Assembly (NCBI GenBank): GCA_964030785.1
Contig: OZ034973.1
Span: forward strand, 2,296,632-2,360,631
Source of the DNA: Siderastrea siderea
Lineage: Eukaryota; Cnidaria; Anthozoa; Scleractinia; Rhizangiidae
Direction: 5' to 3'
Length of the DNA stretch: 64,000 bases
The notes beneath the pieces are model-generated. The model did no database searches. It was not told the origin of the DNA and worked only from the letters and a program-made list of their open reading frames with translations. Both the position numbers and the translations under genes were made by a program. Shown here one piece after another: positions 45,347 to 56,848 of the stretch. Within the stretch, counting starts at the first letter, position 1. Each line of letters begins with the position of its first letter.

Positions 45347-47859
45347 TCAGCAGGTCAAGGCCCCCTTTCTTTTTCTAAACGGGCGAGACAGAGACGTTCT
45401 TGTGCTTGCTGACTGGGCATGGGAAAACTCTAATCTACCAGGTTGCTGTACTATTAGACTACTGAAGACTGTAAGTGTCATCAGAGCTGCTCTCACTATA
45501 GTGTCACTCAAATAGGATGAACTTAGTAGAAGAGGATCATCCTCAAAATGGGCTTCTAAATCCATCACCAGATATGCATTTGCTTCAGATATGTCATTAA
45601 AAATATCTTTTACAGCCAGAAAGATATCATTAGCTAAGTGTGAGTTAAAAATGGGGAAATTCTCAATCAAATAATCTGCAAAAAATATATATTGCAGCTT
45701 ACCAGCTATTTCAAGTATGAGATTTGAACCCAAAGTCTCATAAATACCAAGTGTGTCAATATCAGTCAGAAGCTCAATGAACAGTTTACGTTCTTCATCT
45801 TCCACTGTTCGACTAATTGATTCCTCAGGCAAGCCTGTGTCCACATTATCCACAGCCTTGAGTTGCATTACACAGTTATCACCCTGGCACTTACAAAACT
45901 GAGTACAAGTGTCACAGCACTTATGCATGGGATTCAAAGCAATTTCTTTTTCCTTGAAATGTTTCAATAGTACCTTACGTCGGCACTGGGTGGTTTTCAC
46001 GTAATCTCGCATTTCTTTGACACAGTGAGCAAGGTGGTAGGGCTTGTAATACAACAAAGCACTGCATGCTCTTCCATCCCTGCCACCCCTCCCAATCTCT
46101 TGCACATAGCTTTCTACCTCTGTTGGGATGCCGTAATGAATAATAAGTTCAACATCAGGAATATTAACACCCATGCCCAATGCACACGTGGCAACAATGA
46201 GCCGTATTCTGCTTTCTCTCTTTAAAAATTCACTTAAGACAGTTTTCTGGATTGATTCTGGTGTCTTACTGTGAAACATGCCATACAGCTCATTGTCTAG
46301 GTTTTCCAACAGGACTTCAATGTCTCCGCATGCAGTGATTGATCTACAGTAGATGATTGTTTTTTTCATCTCACAACCCTTGGTCTTCAGGTCCTTGATA
46401 AGAGATGCAAAGGTTTCATCTAGTTCTTCATCTCTATTAAGTTTTTTTACACTCAGTTTTATGTTTGATTTGTCTGGGCTAAGGTTTACAACCTTGGCAC
46501 TCTTCATGTGCAAGTTCTTGATGATTTGAGTTCTGATGCTTTTCCCTGCAGTGGCTGTAAGGCACAACAATGGCTTTCTGGTGAATCCTCGTACATCCCC
46601 GACTTTGCTGTATGCGGCCCTGAACGGCGTGACACTTAGCCCCTAAAAGAAGAAAGAAATTCGTTGCAACTGACAGTATTCGTTTTTATTGATAGTCGGA
46701 TGCTGAACAATATAAAACTGTACAGTATTACTAAGACCAATTTTCTAGTAAACGATGCAGAATATTATAGTTCATACAAAACTGGCATGATCCATCATGT
46801 TGTAATGATCTCAGTAATGGGCCATTCCATTTAATGTCTTCACCCCCCCCCCCCCCCCCCTATCGAGGTACAGGGAAATCCTAGGGTGAGGGAGGGAGTT
46901 TCAAAAGTTATTTCTGAAGGGGTAGCTAATTGTCAGTACCTTTGATCTCTCGAAAACATCTCCCTTTCTCTGAGGGGGGAAATGTTTTGGCACTTAATTT
47001 TTTTTTCTAAGCAGTAGAATTTATAATTATGCCTCAATGGTGGGGGGTGCGGACACTAAATGGAATGGCCCAATACTGTACACAAAGCTGACAAACAAAA
47101 TTGTGTCACGGTGATTTGAAAGTACTATAAAAAAACGACAAATGTTACTTAAAATGGAAGCTTATGCTGTGGGAATATTAGACATGATGCGATTTCAAGA
47201 GCGGCGGAGAAAAGACAAAGAATCAAAAAGTCATCTTTTTGAAAGGAAGCACGTACATGTATTAAATTCTCAGGTTTCGAATTGTTGCACACAAGACACA
47301 ACAAAATTATATAACTTATATGATATCAAACATTGACAAACCGAGATAAGGCTTACCAGCTAACTACACAGTGTGATTCGTCCACAATAATTCCAAGCAG
47401 ACGATCGTCCATCCTTGAGAGGAACTGCTTAGATCGGATGTCTTCCAAGCATTCGGGACTACAGTAGACCACTTCGGCTTCTTCAAGTTCCTTCAGTTTA
47501 TCAGGCTTGTCGAACATCTCCTTTTCCATCTTAAGAGCTTTCAAGCTGAACCTTTGACACGACTCAATCTGGTCAGAAATCAACGCGTTCAGGGGCAAAA
47601 CAACTACAACAAACGGCTTCGAGGGGAGACTTCCAACCTTCCCCGTTCGTACGACAAGTAGGGCAACCTGGTAAATTAGAGTTTACCCATGCCCAGTAGG
47701 CAAGCACGAGAACGTGTCTCGCCCGTTTAGAAAATGAAAGAGGGCCTTGAACTGCTGATCACTCAGTTTTTTTATCTTTCCGCCGTCCATGTTAAGGAAA
47801 AGGGGGGAAAGTAAACGTCGTAACTCTTCACGAGTTAAGTTCTCCTTGCAGGACGCCAT
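45347..47859 (-). pseudogene. RecQ-like helicase of the outer transposon, inactivated
   Basis: Exon 1 (47859-47357) starts MASCKENLTREELRRLL. It reaches motif I as DTFSCLPTGHG, then TAA (47683-47685) exactly where Lys is expected, then continues in frame with TLIYQVALLVV. DESH (motif II) follows in IIVDESHCVVSW. Exon 2 (46642-45347) has motif III LTATA, motif IV TIIYCRS, motif V ATCALGMGVNIPDVELIIHY and motif VI YVQEIGRGGRDGR. A RecQ zinc-binding stretch follows (CCDTCTQFCKC). The exon junction is one base out of phase by my reading, suggesting a second lesion. The ancestral enzyme would be an ATP-driven 3'-5' DNA helicase. The rest of the frame is open, so inactivation looks recent. Confidence 0.85.
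46819..47071. mobile_element. 253-bp MITE in helicase intron
   Basis: The ends are inverted repeats GGGCCATTCCATTTAATGTC and GACACTAAATGGAATGGCCC, with AAT on both sides (46816-46818 and 47072-47074). The interior holds a long C run at about 46842-46860 and no coding sequence. Confidence 0.8.
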
Positions 47860-48012
47860 ATTACTATGCGGGCTCACTAAATGACAGCGGAATAACTGTG
47901 AAGGAATGCGCGCGACACAGTGGGCTCAAGTCACGGTCAGCAAACAATGCAGGGAGCATGCGTTTCGGAAACTGCCATCCAAGATCGTGGACGGCGGTTG
48001 GATCAAAGAGAG

Positions 48013-48096
48013 TTTCGACCCATGGCAGAGGTCGCTTTTCGTCGCGTCCGTCAGCTCAGCGAATACAAAGGAAAAGGGGCCTCTGCTAGCAGGGAA
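48013..48096 (-). repeat. Right 84-bp terminal inverted repeat
   Basis: Exact reverse complement of 22897-22980 by base-by-base reading. The helicase start codon lies about 155 bp inside it. Confidence 0.93.
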
Positions 48097-48105
48097 CCCC
48101 GGGGA

Positions 48106-49024
48106 CGTAACTGAGGGAAAATATAGTATGATAAAATTCACACGAACCGGCTTACTCACACAGTATAAGGTTTCCTGTCAGTGATACCTAGTGGACTGAG
48201 TATAAAGACAAAGACTTCCTGTTGCCCAGGTACACCTGCATATCAGAAATGTAATACATTGTTAAGGCGACTCAAATCAAACGAGTACAACAGTACGACA
48301 CTTAAATTTGTAAATACGGATAGCAATGGAATAGACCGTTTTCGAACTGAGGTCATTTTGCGAGTTAAAGTAGAGTGCGAATTTAGCTTTTATTTAAGTG
48401 TATTTTAAAAGAGAAGAATGTAGCCGCAAAATAACAAATGGCAAACGAGTATCAGTAAAGTAAATATTTCTCACCTGAAGTCATATACTAACCGATTATG
48501 CTGATTTACTCGTTGCATTACCATAATTCTCATTTTCTGTGATGATTCCTCATCTAGTTCAAACTCTCACTTGCGTCCGAGGATCCAACGAGAAATCCTC
48601 CCCCCCCCCTCCATCGATTCCTACCTACTCAAATGCAGCACATTTGTAAGAGACGTCATTTGTTGGGGGGGGGGGGTCTCTATAGCTGACTGCAGATGTT
48701 GCTCTTCCGGTGCTTGAAGTTCTGTTGACACGAAGGCCAACTATACAAATTAGTTCTGAAGAATCAAAACCCTTTAAAAAATTTTTAAGGCGACCCTATT
48801 CACGCACATCATGATCAGATGAAACTGACCAAGAATTGAAAGACGGTCAAGTTAAAAACTTTTAGCCTGTCCTAATACAAATACTGTCTATTTTCTAAGC
48901 TATGAATAAATTAAGACCACTTGGAACATAGTTTTGCTCTTGTCTTTATAAACTTGTACACCGGTTTGTGTGAGTGAGGACAAGAATTTGTGGTTTTACC
49001 AACAATTTATATGGAGAGATATAT
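48106..49024. other. Spacer right of the 25-kb element
   Basis: No gene recognised. A C run at about 48600 and a G run at about 48664 are opposite-strand homopolymers that could mark another degraded MITE pair. Confidence 0.4.
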
Positions 49025-49171
49025 ATATTATTTGCCGGCCGGGAGGTCCGTATTGAGAAAAACTGTGCCAGAGGTCTTGAGTACGGCCCGAGGCCGCAGG
49101 CCGAGGGCCGTGCTCAAGACCGAGGGCACAGTTTTTCTCAATACGGACCGACCAAGGCCGGCAAATAATAT
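49025..49171. mobile_element. 147-bp foldback element
   Basis: An almost complete palindrome. The arms start ATATTATTTGCCGGCC and read through CAGTTTTTCTCAATACGG in inverse. The centre is GAGGCCGCAGGCC. Such a sequence would form a long hairpin and is typical of foldback MITEs. Confidence 0.85.
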
Positions 49172-50010
49172 TTTTATTTTTTTCTTGTTGTTTTTCAAAA
49201 GTTAAACGTGTCTTGTTGTTTTCGGAAAGCAACGTTTTGCAAGCGCGCGTAAAATGAACCATGAAACGAAGCCGTTTGTGACACCAGAGCAGCAAAATAC
49301 GCTTTTTTACTCTGTTAAAACTCAGAAATCACAGGAAGCAATATAACTAAAAGAAACCCCTTTATTTTCCCAAATTTCGATACATGTAGCTAACTCCTGC
49401 TCGATTTACTCAAATGTTTGTCGAAAGGGAAGAGGCGATTTACATTGTACAACCTTCGGTATTTTAACAAGAAATTTTGGAAAGAAAGTTTTTAACGACA
49501 ATGTACAAAAAATTTCAGAATTCTAAGTTTCGGAGAACGTTTTAAAGATTTTAAAGGTTTTAAAAACCCATTACAAATTTTTTGTTATTGACGTTCCGTT
49601 GACCGCGGTCAAGATCGGAAAATTCCACCCGCTCCCGGAACCAATCAGATTGCAGGATTTGGTTCATCTTGCCCGCTCACGCGCTGAGAAAAAAATAAAA
49701 GTTTGTATTTCCTGATTCACGATACCACGAAGAATAAAAGAGCCTGCTACTTATTTTTCATTCTGAAACAGCCATGCGTAACTCCGGAGTCACATCTCAC
49801 TTGAATAGACACGTGTAATTTTAACGCTCCGCCTTTTTTTTTTTCCATTGAGGTGCCAAACAAAACTTGGAATATAAGTTACTTTTTTCGCCACAGAGGA
49901 CGTCCGGCAAAACTTAGAATGTAATCATTAATTTTAGAAATTGAATAAATAGAACGTCTTCCACTCAGTGAAAAGTATTCACGTGAGACCGCGCTTGGTT
50001 GTCAGAGCTC
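49172..50010. other. Spacer, nothing recognised
   Basis: AT-rich sequence with no supported exon. Confidence 0.4.
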
Positions 50011-51358
50011 AGGCCCCGGTTCCTAGAAAGCCGATTAGCGCTAGTCGAGGGTAAATAAAATCTCGCCTTGGTTAACAGGATTAACACTAACCAAGGGTAG
50101 ACGAGAGGTTAAATTAAATCCACCTAGCGAGGTCAATTAACTCACTAATCGGGGGAAAACTTGATCAAAACAAACAGAATGACGGATTAAAATTTTGCGA
50201 TATAATTAGTTTAGCTGGGTCAGAAAAAGAAAGAAGGCAATTTATTCTAGATAAATTACTCTAGGCAACTTCAATAACAAATAATTTTGTTGTCCACACA
50301 AATTCGAGTGGTAATCGTCTGAGTTTTGGGCGCAGAAACCTGCAGTGAAATGTTACGGAGTAAATTATTAGAACACTTACTGCACAATTCTATCAATAGC
50401 TCTGTAAAATGCCGTTAAATGGAACTTCTCGGGAAATATGTTTTTAGTAAATTGGATCTTAACAAAGCGGAATCTGTTAACCAATTCTAACTGCGAACAT
50501 GATAACACAAAAAAGCCTTGCATTTCGAAGCCATCACACAATACACTTTGCTGGTTTTAGGCTTCTACAGAAGAATTCTTGAATGGAATAAAATATTTAT
50601 GGCAATTTTGTAAACGCAGATGGGGATGTTTTATTGAAATAACGTAAGCATAAGACGAAAATGTAGACGGTTGAAAGAGAAGTTGATGTCGTTCTCAAAT
50701 ATAAATGCAGACAGAGGTTCTTCACTGATTTAAAACACAAAAACAAAAGACAAAACAGTTAGAGACAAACGTGAAAGACAATTATCCAGCACAAATCACA
50801 ACTTCATTGTTACTATTTTTTTCAGATAGGCAAGCCTTACTTGCGTAAGATTTTTAAAAGCTCAAAATAGTTTCGGCGATTGAAAGGATCAAGAGGTGAC
50901 GAACTCACCGATTTGCAGCTATAGCCTACATTTTGCCACGCATCAGCATCACTTTGCACTGAATCGTGATTCCAATTCGTTTTCCTTTGTCGAATGGTTT
51001 GAGAGTTTGTGTTTTCACAACCAGAAAAAGGCATACTTTGTGGGTTTAGCAGGTTTTCAAATTCGTGCCGCGGTCAAATATCGACAATAGACTACAGCAA
51101 GTATCGATTGGTAAAACGAGTATCGGACTCGACTTTTTCGCGCGCTCTGTCGTTTTCCCGAGCGTTTAGAGGCTGATAACTTGTTTCACCGGTTTAATAT
51201 GAGTTTAAACCAGGGAGAGTGAATCAAGGAATAACTCTGCTCTCAGGAACTCCTTTTTATCCCTGTATTAGTCATTCTAAGGATAAGGAATTTAATCGTG
51301 GATTAACCGCTAATCGAAGGATAGTTTAATCGGCTTTCCAGGAACCAGGAAACGCCCT
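50011..51358. mobile_element. 1.35-kb TIR element with GGATTAA-type repeats
   Basis: The left end has GGTTCCTAGAAAGCCGATTA and the right end its inverse with one change (CGGCTTTCCAGGAACC). Subterminal zones on both sides repeat TAATC/GATTAA and GGTTAAC motifs. No transposase is seen, and the exact edges and target duplication were not resolved. Confidence 0.65.
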
Positions 51359-51700
51359 GATGTTGTTATTTAGGGTAAAGTACTAATTTTGGCATTTAAG
51401 CCCAGGCACTAATCTACGGCATGATCTTAATTAAATGTTAGCTTTAAAATAGGATTAAGGCATTCTTTAAAAACTGACTTGCTCGGACTCAAAACGAACT
51501 CGTTCTAACTCGTTACCAGTTAGTGGAGAGATTCAACACGCACATCCTTGGTTTCACTTACGCCCTTCGAAACTTTGAGATCTAGCATAAATTACAGAAT
51601 ATCTATGTTGTTTTACGGCTCGGTTTTTCTCTGCCTCTACTGTTACGGCACGTTTAATGTTGCCTTTAAGTCCGCTTCCGCTGAAATTGCGAGGGATAAT

Positions 51701-52255
51701 AGGGAGCTTCAGCAAATACGCCGGGGACGGCTAGCGAGACGGTCACAACACAAAAGTTCTAAACAATGCCTCGGCACGCGCAATATAAGTTTTGGTACAT
51801 TTCTTTGTCGTTCTGTGCACAACTACAACGCGACCACGACGACAACGCCAAACAAAACTTAAGTTTAAAAATAACTTCACAACTGATCTTTACAGCTTCT
51901 TCACGATAGTTTCAACTCGTTCAATCAAAATGTAGCCGAACTAGATCCGGGAGCTGAATTTTCAAAAATGGCGTTACAGTTCAGACGGAATAACGAAAAT
52001 TTACCGTCGTGTCTTCACGTTCTACACAAACCTTTTAATTTGGTCATTTCGCTTAAGCTCCCTAATAAGGTTAAGCAAATACAGCGGGGACGGCTAGCGA
52101 GAACGTCGCAAAACAAAAGCTTTAATTAACAAAACAATGACTCGGCACGTGCGTTCAGTAAGTTTTGGCACATTTCTCTGTCGTTCTGTGCACAACTACA
52201 ACGTAAAATCACTGATGTTTTCCTCGCGTTGCCGTTGTGGTTGCTTAAGCTCCCT
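51701..52255. mobile_element. Tandem MITE copies with GGGAGCTTAAGC ends
   Basis: The first copy begins AGGGAGCTTCAGCAAATACG at 51701 and ends GCTTAAGCTCCCT at 52063. A second, partial copy (missing its outer end) follows and ends at 52255 with the same terminus. Both share GGGGACGGCTAGCGAGA, TCGGCACGYGC and TCTGTCGTTCTGTGCACAAC blocks. The tandem head-to-tail arrangement with a shared flank suggests unequal exchange or insertion beside a copy. Confidence 0.7.
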
Positions 52256-52550
52256 ACCGTCAACCAGACGAACGTCACGTATGCTTGTCCAAGATCCAAT
52301 TCAGCGTGCAATTGCTCCTCCGATAGGGCAACCAGCCCAGAGAAAAACGGAAGCAGCAGATGCAGAGTAACATTTATGTGTGAAAGTCTGAGAAAAATCG
52401 TTCTTAAACTCGATAATAATTCATAAATGAGACAAAACTACCGTGACGGTGGTTCGGATACCGGGCCTTAATTAGCATAACATTTTGCGAACTTTTGGTT
52501 TGAATTTCTCCTGGCCAAGGATTTTGAATGGTTTAAGAAACCATATAAAA

Positions 52551-52679
52551 AAACTCGAAAAAGTATTTCATCAGGTATCCAAACACCTCGATGTCGGTTA
52601 AAAAACTCGGCTGCGCCTCGTTTTTTCAACCCACTTCACGGTGTTTGGATATCCTGATGAAACACTCTTTCTCGTGTTT
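52551..52679. mobile_element. 129-bp foldback element
   Basis: Inverted arms contain TTTCATCAGGTATCCAAACACC and its complement with minor differences, around a central AACTCGGCTGCGCCTCGTTTT. Another hairpin-forming MITE. Confidence 0.8.
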
Positions 52680-52916
52680 GATTATATACTAAAAGGGGTA
52701 TATATTTTGAAAACAATTGGAATGAAATTATAACGGTATAGTGATTTCAATAAAATATTCTGCCACAAACTGGTTAACGGTGAGGGAAATGAGTTTTGAA
52801 ATGAATATTTGAGGCGCAATGAGCTATCGTGATTCCCCGAAGTAGCTAACTTCCGCCATCAGCCCACCAACGCTGTGCTGTCTCAATCAATATCAGGGTT
52901 TCCGATCCCGAATTAG

Positions 52917-53212
52917 CACAGGTAGCCCAAGCTCCTAAGGGAGCCGTCAACATGACATTGCGTAACAGCGTTATATTTATAAGATTTGTATGGGAATATA
53001 ACGATCGTACAAAAAAAGTTTAAAGTAGGGCAAAGAGATTTAACAAAATCGACTTACCTGCCCGCTTCTGTGTATCACTTGTGTTTCTATGGCATTCGGA
53101 GGCGTTTCAAAGCGATTCCAGTGGGTTTTAGGTTCTCTGTGTTCCTCTCCATATATAAAATGGAGAAGAACACAGAGAACCTAAAACCCACTGGAATCGC
53201 TTTGAAACGCCT
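52917..53212 (+). mobile_element. Orphan end of the 9.45-kb element family with hairpin
   Basis: It begins CACAGGTAGCCCAAGCTCC and follows the long TIR of the element at 32490 for about 230 bp. It then turns back on itself: from about 53160 the sequence is the reverse complement of roughly 53098-53150. No opposite end is found nearby. I infer either a solo terminus left by rearrangement or a short foldback derivative. Confidence 0.8.
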
Positions 53213-53963
53213 CCTTGTATGTCTCGAAATCTTGCCAGATGCAAAAGGGGACACCTCCACTATCTTAAGATCCTCACGCAATTCAGTTGCCAAAAATGGC
53301 CTGCCATGGTGATATGTAGCTTTGTCGTGGTACATTCTTGCCTGTAAATGTTACATGTGTAATAGAAACTTGTCGCTGCAGTTTTCTGCGTTTAGTGGTG
53401 TTTCCCTTAAAATGTCTTGAAATTCATATAAGTCTACCCTTTCTCGAGAAACATTAGAAGAAATCAATCTGTCCAGATTTGAGGTTGTGGGTCGCTACAC
53501 AATTTGTTTACTTTCTTTTATGTAATAAATACGTTATTAATTTGTTTAAATCACCAAAATATAGCCTACATCCCTAGCCCCAAAATATCATGAAACGAGT
53601 AAACAGTTTACGTACATCCATGTTACTTTTTCATAATTGCTGGAAAAAAATGGCGTTGGAACTAAAGAGATATATATTTTTTTCTGTGTGTATTTATTTT
53701 CCCAGTTTTTAGTTTAACTATAATAAATGTTTACACGGACTTTCACTATGACTGCAGGTTCCCCTTTTCAATCAGCTTTATGTTGTTCTTTAGTACAGCA
53801 GTGTTTGTTGCTGGAGCTCATGTGTACCAAGCATATAATCTTGATACAGACCAAGATGCTTATTTAATCTTATTATTCAACAAATTGTCACTATGCCCAT
53901 ATATGGTAAGGAAGCCCTCAATATCTGTCATCCTACATGACAGATATCCTGCGATATACGTAA

Positions 53964-54800
53964 ATGACCATATTTGGAAGTGCACTGAGATTTTCTTTCA
54001 TTGCTTGTTTGGCGGCCATTTTGAAAAGCGAGGCAGTTTTAGCAGTGTTCTCCGTAAATTTTAACTCTCTGGAAGAAACTTTCCACGATGAAATGCTCTC
54101 AAAAAGTCAACGAGTATTTGCTTCAGCTCACAAAGATATCCAGAGGTTGACTTGGAATTTTCATAGTGAGAGCTCAACCAAGAAAATGCTATTGCGAACT
54201 AAGCAGCACACTTGCTCACGGAAAGCTGTAAAGACTAAAGTTGAAAAGATTTTAATCCACAGAAAGAGGACTTATTCTCGGTAAGGTAGCAATATTTTTT
54301 TTCCTTTGTCTTGTCATTTCCAAACATGAGTTTGTAAATCTCTTTTTAAGTGAACGGTAGTAAACTTCGATTTCTTGAAGTTCTGTTTTGATTTTTAATT
54401 TTATTAAGCTTATGTGTTGCTAGCTTTTAGCGTTTTTATCATAGAGCCGTAGTTTTTCTCGTTCTGAAAATGGTAGGCGATGGGAATTTGTTGAATAATA
54501 AAACAATTATCCTGCTCAATCTTGCGGAATATCCCCTGATTTAGCCAACTCGGCCTACGGCCTCGTCGGCTAAGTATCAGGTGATATTCCGCGCGATTTC
54601 GCAGGATAATTGTTAAATATTTTGCATTCAATTATGTTTGTGATGTGATGCAGCATTCCTCTGTATAGAGGCAATTATGCAGAGAAGCATTGACTTTTCA
54701 GGTATTCTATTTATGTGTTGTGATCTCTGAGTAATCCCCTTTAATTATTTCTAGGCAGACGGTGAAATCTAAGATCATCAGTTCCTGTTGTGGTGAATGA
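53964..54800 (+). CDS. Small secreted Lys/Arg-rich protein, two exons
   Basis: Exon 1 is 53964-54280 and exon 2 is 54755-54800, joined in phase 2 (donor gtaagg, acceptor tttctag). The start MTIFGSALRFSFIACLAAIL is a strong signal peptide. The chain of about 95 residues after it is rich in Lys, Arg, Ser and His, with a single mid-chain Cys (QHTCSRK) and a C-terminal pair (ISSCCGE). Several basic clusters (HRKRTYSR) could be processing sites. Exon 2 adds only 14 residues, but the phase match and the CC ending make it more convincing than reading through. No known family. The intron contains a foldback MITE at 54502. Upstream frames overlapping 53780-54064 are not supported. Confidence 0.55.
54502..54614. 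mobile_element. 113-bp foldback element in intron
   Basis: Inverted arms include AACAATTATCCTGC and GCAGGATAATTGTT, with internal GGAATATC/GATATTCC. The centre CGGCCTACGGCCTCG is a short palindromic core. It sits inside the intron of the secreted-protein gene. Confidence 0.85.
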
Positions 54801-56465
54801 TCAATGCTTGTCTCCAAAGCCTTCTTTTACAGTCTAGATTTAGTTACCCTTCGGCTACCTTTATACCTAAAGATGGCGTCAATTGCTGTAGCAAAGTATG
54901 ATTCGTACTTTTAAGAGAGAGTTTAATAGATTCAGCTAAACATCTGGCATCTGTCTCCGGCTTTGTGTATATATAGTTGGTTTGTATGTAATTTTTTAAA
55001 TGATCCTCTAAAACCTAGACTATTCCATACAAAGATATTTTTGTTACATATTTCCTCAACATCAGTATGATCAATCCCCATGGAAATGTACTTCATTCTG
55101 TCTGCAACGTCTTCACGTATCCGGCTGTCGGTTGCGATTATTGCGTGCGGGCAGGATGATGGTGGTGAATAATTTGGAATTATGCTGTTTTTCAAAAGGG
55201 CTGGTCATGCTCTTTGACACAAGTAAGTCACCGATTTCTTTTATGTCCCAGATCCGATTCCAAAGCAAACCATAAAACCAATCTTACACCCAGAATCTAT
55301 CAGTTCTATCTTTCTTCGTTTTATTTAGCAAGCAACATTCTTGTGTTATGCGAAACGTTCCTTTTGTGTTAAGCGAAACTTGACATTTGTACGCGAAAAT
55401 TTTCTGAAAGTCACATAGATATATAGCTTAAAAACTCCTCAAAGGGACAAAATTAAGCGATGGCAAAACTGCTCTCTTTTAAACATCGTAATCAAGCTGT
55501 GGTAACAATATCCCGCAGTAAAGTACTTATCTTATGGGGCCGACGAAAGTAGAGCGATTTCGCGCGCCTCCCGGGCCAACTAAATTCCAGCGATCTGGCG
55601 ATTAAAGTTTAGCGGATGTAAGCATGCGCATGCAAATTTCCCTCCTGTTTCTATTTGTGTAAAATCTCTGCAGCGTTAACTTCTACAATAAAAAGAGTGG
55701 TACTATTATAATGTTGTGAAGGTTGCTTCCTCCGAGGTCTTTTGTTTTGTTGTTGTTTTGTTTTTACGGTGGATTGCCGCAATTGCTTGTGTTTGCTCTA
55801 TCGTTTTATAGCTCCAGAACAACAGCGTTTCTTTCGCGTCGAACGCGATAACTATACGCGTAAGTTACAATAAGTTTTGGCCACAAAATGCTGATTTTAG
55901 CAACACGTGATGCGTCGTTAATTGTCGACTGCACTAAACAGAAAACGAGGTGCTATAATATGCCTGTCAGCCGCACACGTTTATTGTTTTTATGCCAATA
56001 GCGGGAAAGCGTTTTCCATTTGCACTAAATCGGAAAACCCTAATTGTATTGTTAAGCTATAATATGTTAATGAACTCACGTGCACAACTTCAGGAAGAAC
56101 AAAACTGACGAATTCGTCGTAAAAATAATTAAGTTCACTTCTGTTGATTTTTACTTCCATCCCGACGAACAGCACATCTCAGCGTGCACAAAATCAAAAC
56201 GAGTCAAAATACGAAATGGCGGTAAAAATATTGATTTGCAGTTCTTTTCATACTAGACAGACTTCTAGTTCTTTTAGACTAGAGTGCATCGTTAAGGTGT
56301 ACCGTTATTTCCTGGAAAAAAAAACACTTAATCTTAGAGATGTGTTTAATTTTGCCTCAAATCGTTCTTGTAAAGTATTCAGTAACTTTCGTTTTTGATA
56401 TTGTAATTAACTGTATTCTGATAAAACTATGTTAGCATCCGTCGCCATATTTTCAATTTCAACTT

Positions 56466-56538
56466 GTAACAGTATAATCGAGGAGGCCTAATTAACATAA
56501 GCTTCACAGTTTCCTTTAGGCCTCCTCGCCACTGTTAC
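56466..56538. repeat. Short inverted repeat (hairpin)
   Basis: GTAACAGTATAATCGAGGAGGCCTA pairs with TAGGCCTCCTCGCCACTGTTAC across a 26-bp loop. Possibly a small MITE. Confidence 0.75.
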
Positions 56539-56840
56539 CATCATTCTTTCTTCTTTCTTTTCCTCTTTATTCATTATCTTTGTACAGTTGTCTGTGGTGT
56601 GGCAAAAAAATAAAATGTGTGCTATGTGAGAGGATAACACTGCCCGGACGTGCGCTAAGTGTCAGCTTTCCGTTTGTGCTTGCTCCGTTGCTACATGTTG
56701 GACGTAAATGCTTCTTTCCGTCAGAACCGGTTCTCTTAGTGCTGCCAGGCTGATAGTAGAATCACGTTATTTACATTTCAAAGAAATCAAAAATAGACAG
56801 TAGTGTAATTGAGGACGCTGTTTTGTTCCGTGTAGATGAT

Positions 56841-56848
56841 TATATAAG
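56841..56848 (+). promoter_or_regulatory. TATA box candidate for the 57083 gene
   Basis: TATATAAG stands in otherwise mixed sequence about 240 bp before the start codon. Transcription about 30 bp downstream would give a 5' leader of roughly 200 bases ending at the first ATG of the signal-peptide exon. Confidence 0.45.

Larger units (their letters stand above)
22897..48096. mobile_element. 25.2-kb DUF6589/RecQ DNA transposon carrying nested insertions
   Basis: It is bounded by 84-bp terminal inverted repeats that I read as identical base for base (22897-22980 and 48013-48096), and by a 9-bp target duplication CCCCGGGGA. Two convergent genes begin close inside the TIRs: a DUF6589 gene on plus (first ATG 23126) and a RecQ-like helicase on minus (ATG 47859). 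Removing the two large nested elements (25952-32003 and 32490-41934) leaves a core of about 9.7 kb. Perfect TIR identity implies a recent move. The helicase nonsense codon and the broken DUF6589 gene mean this copy cannot now act alone. DUF6589 and RecQ domains are recognised from motifs. The superfamily placement is uncertain. Confidence 0.9.
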
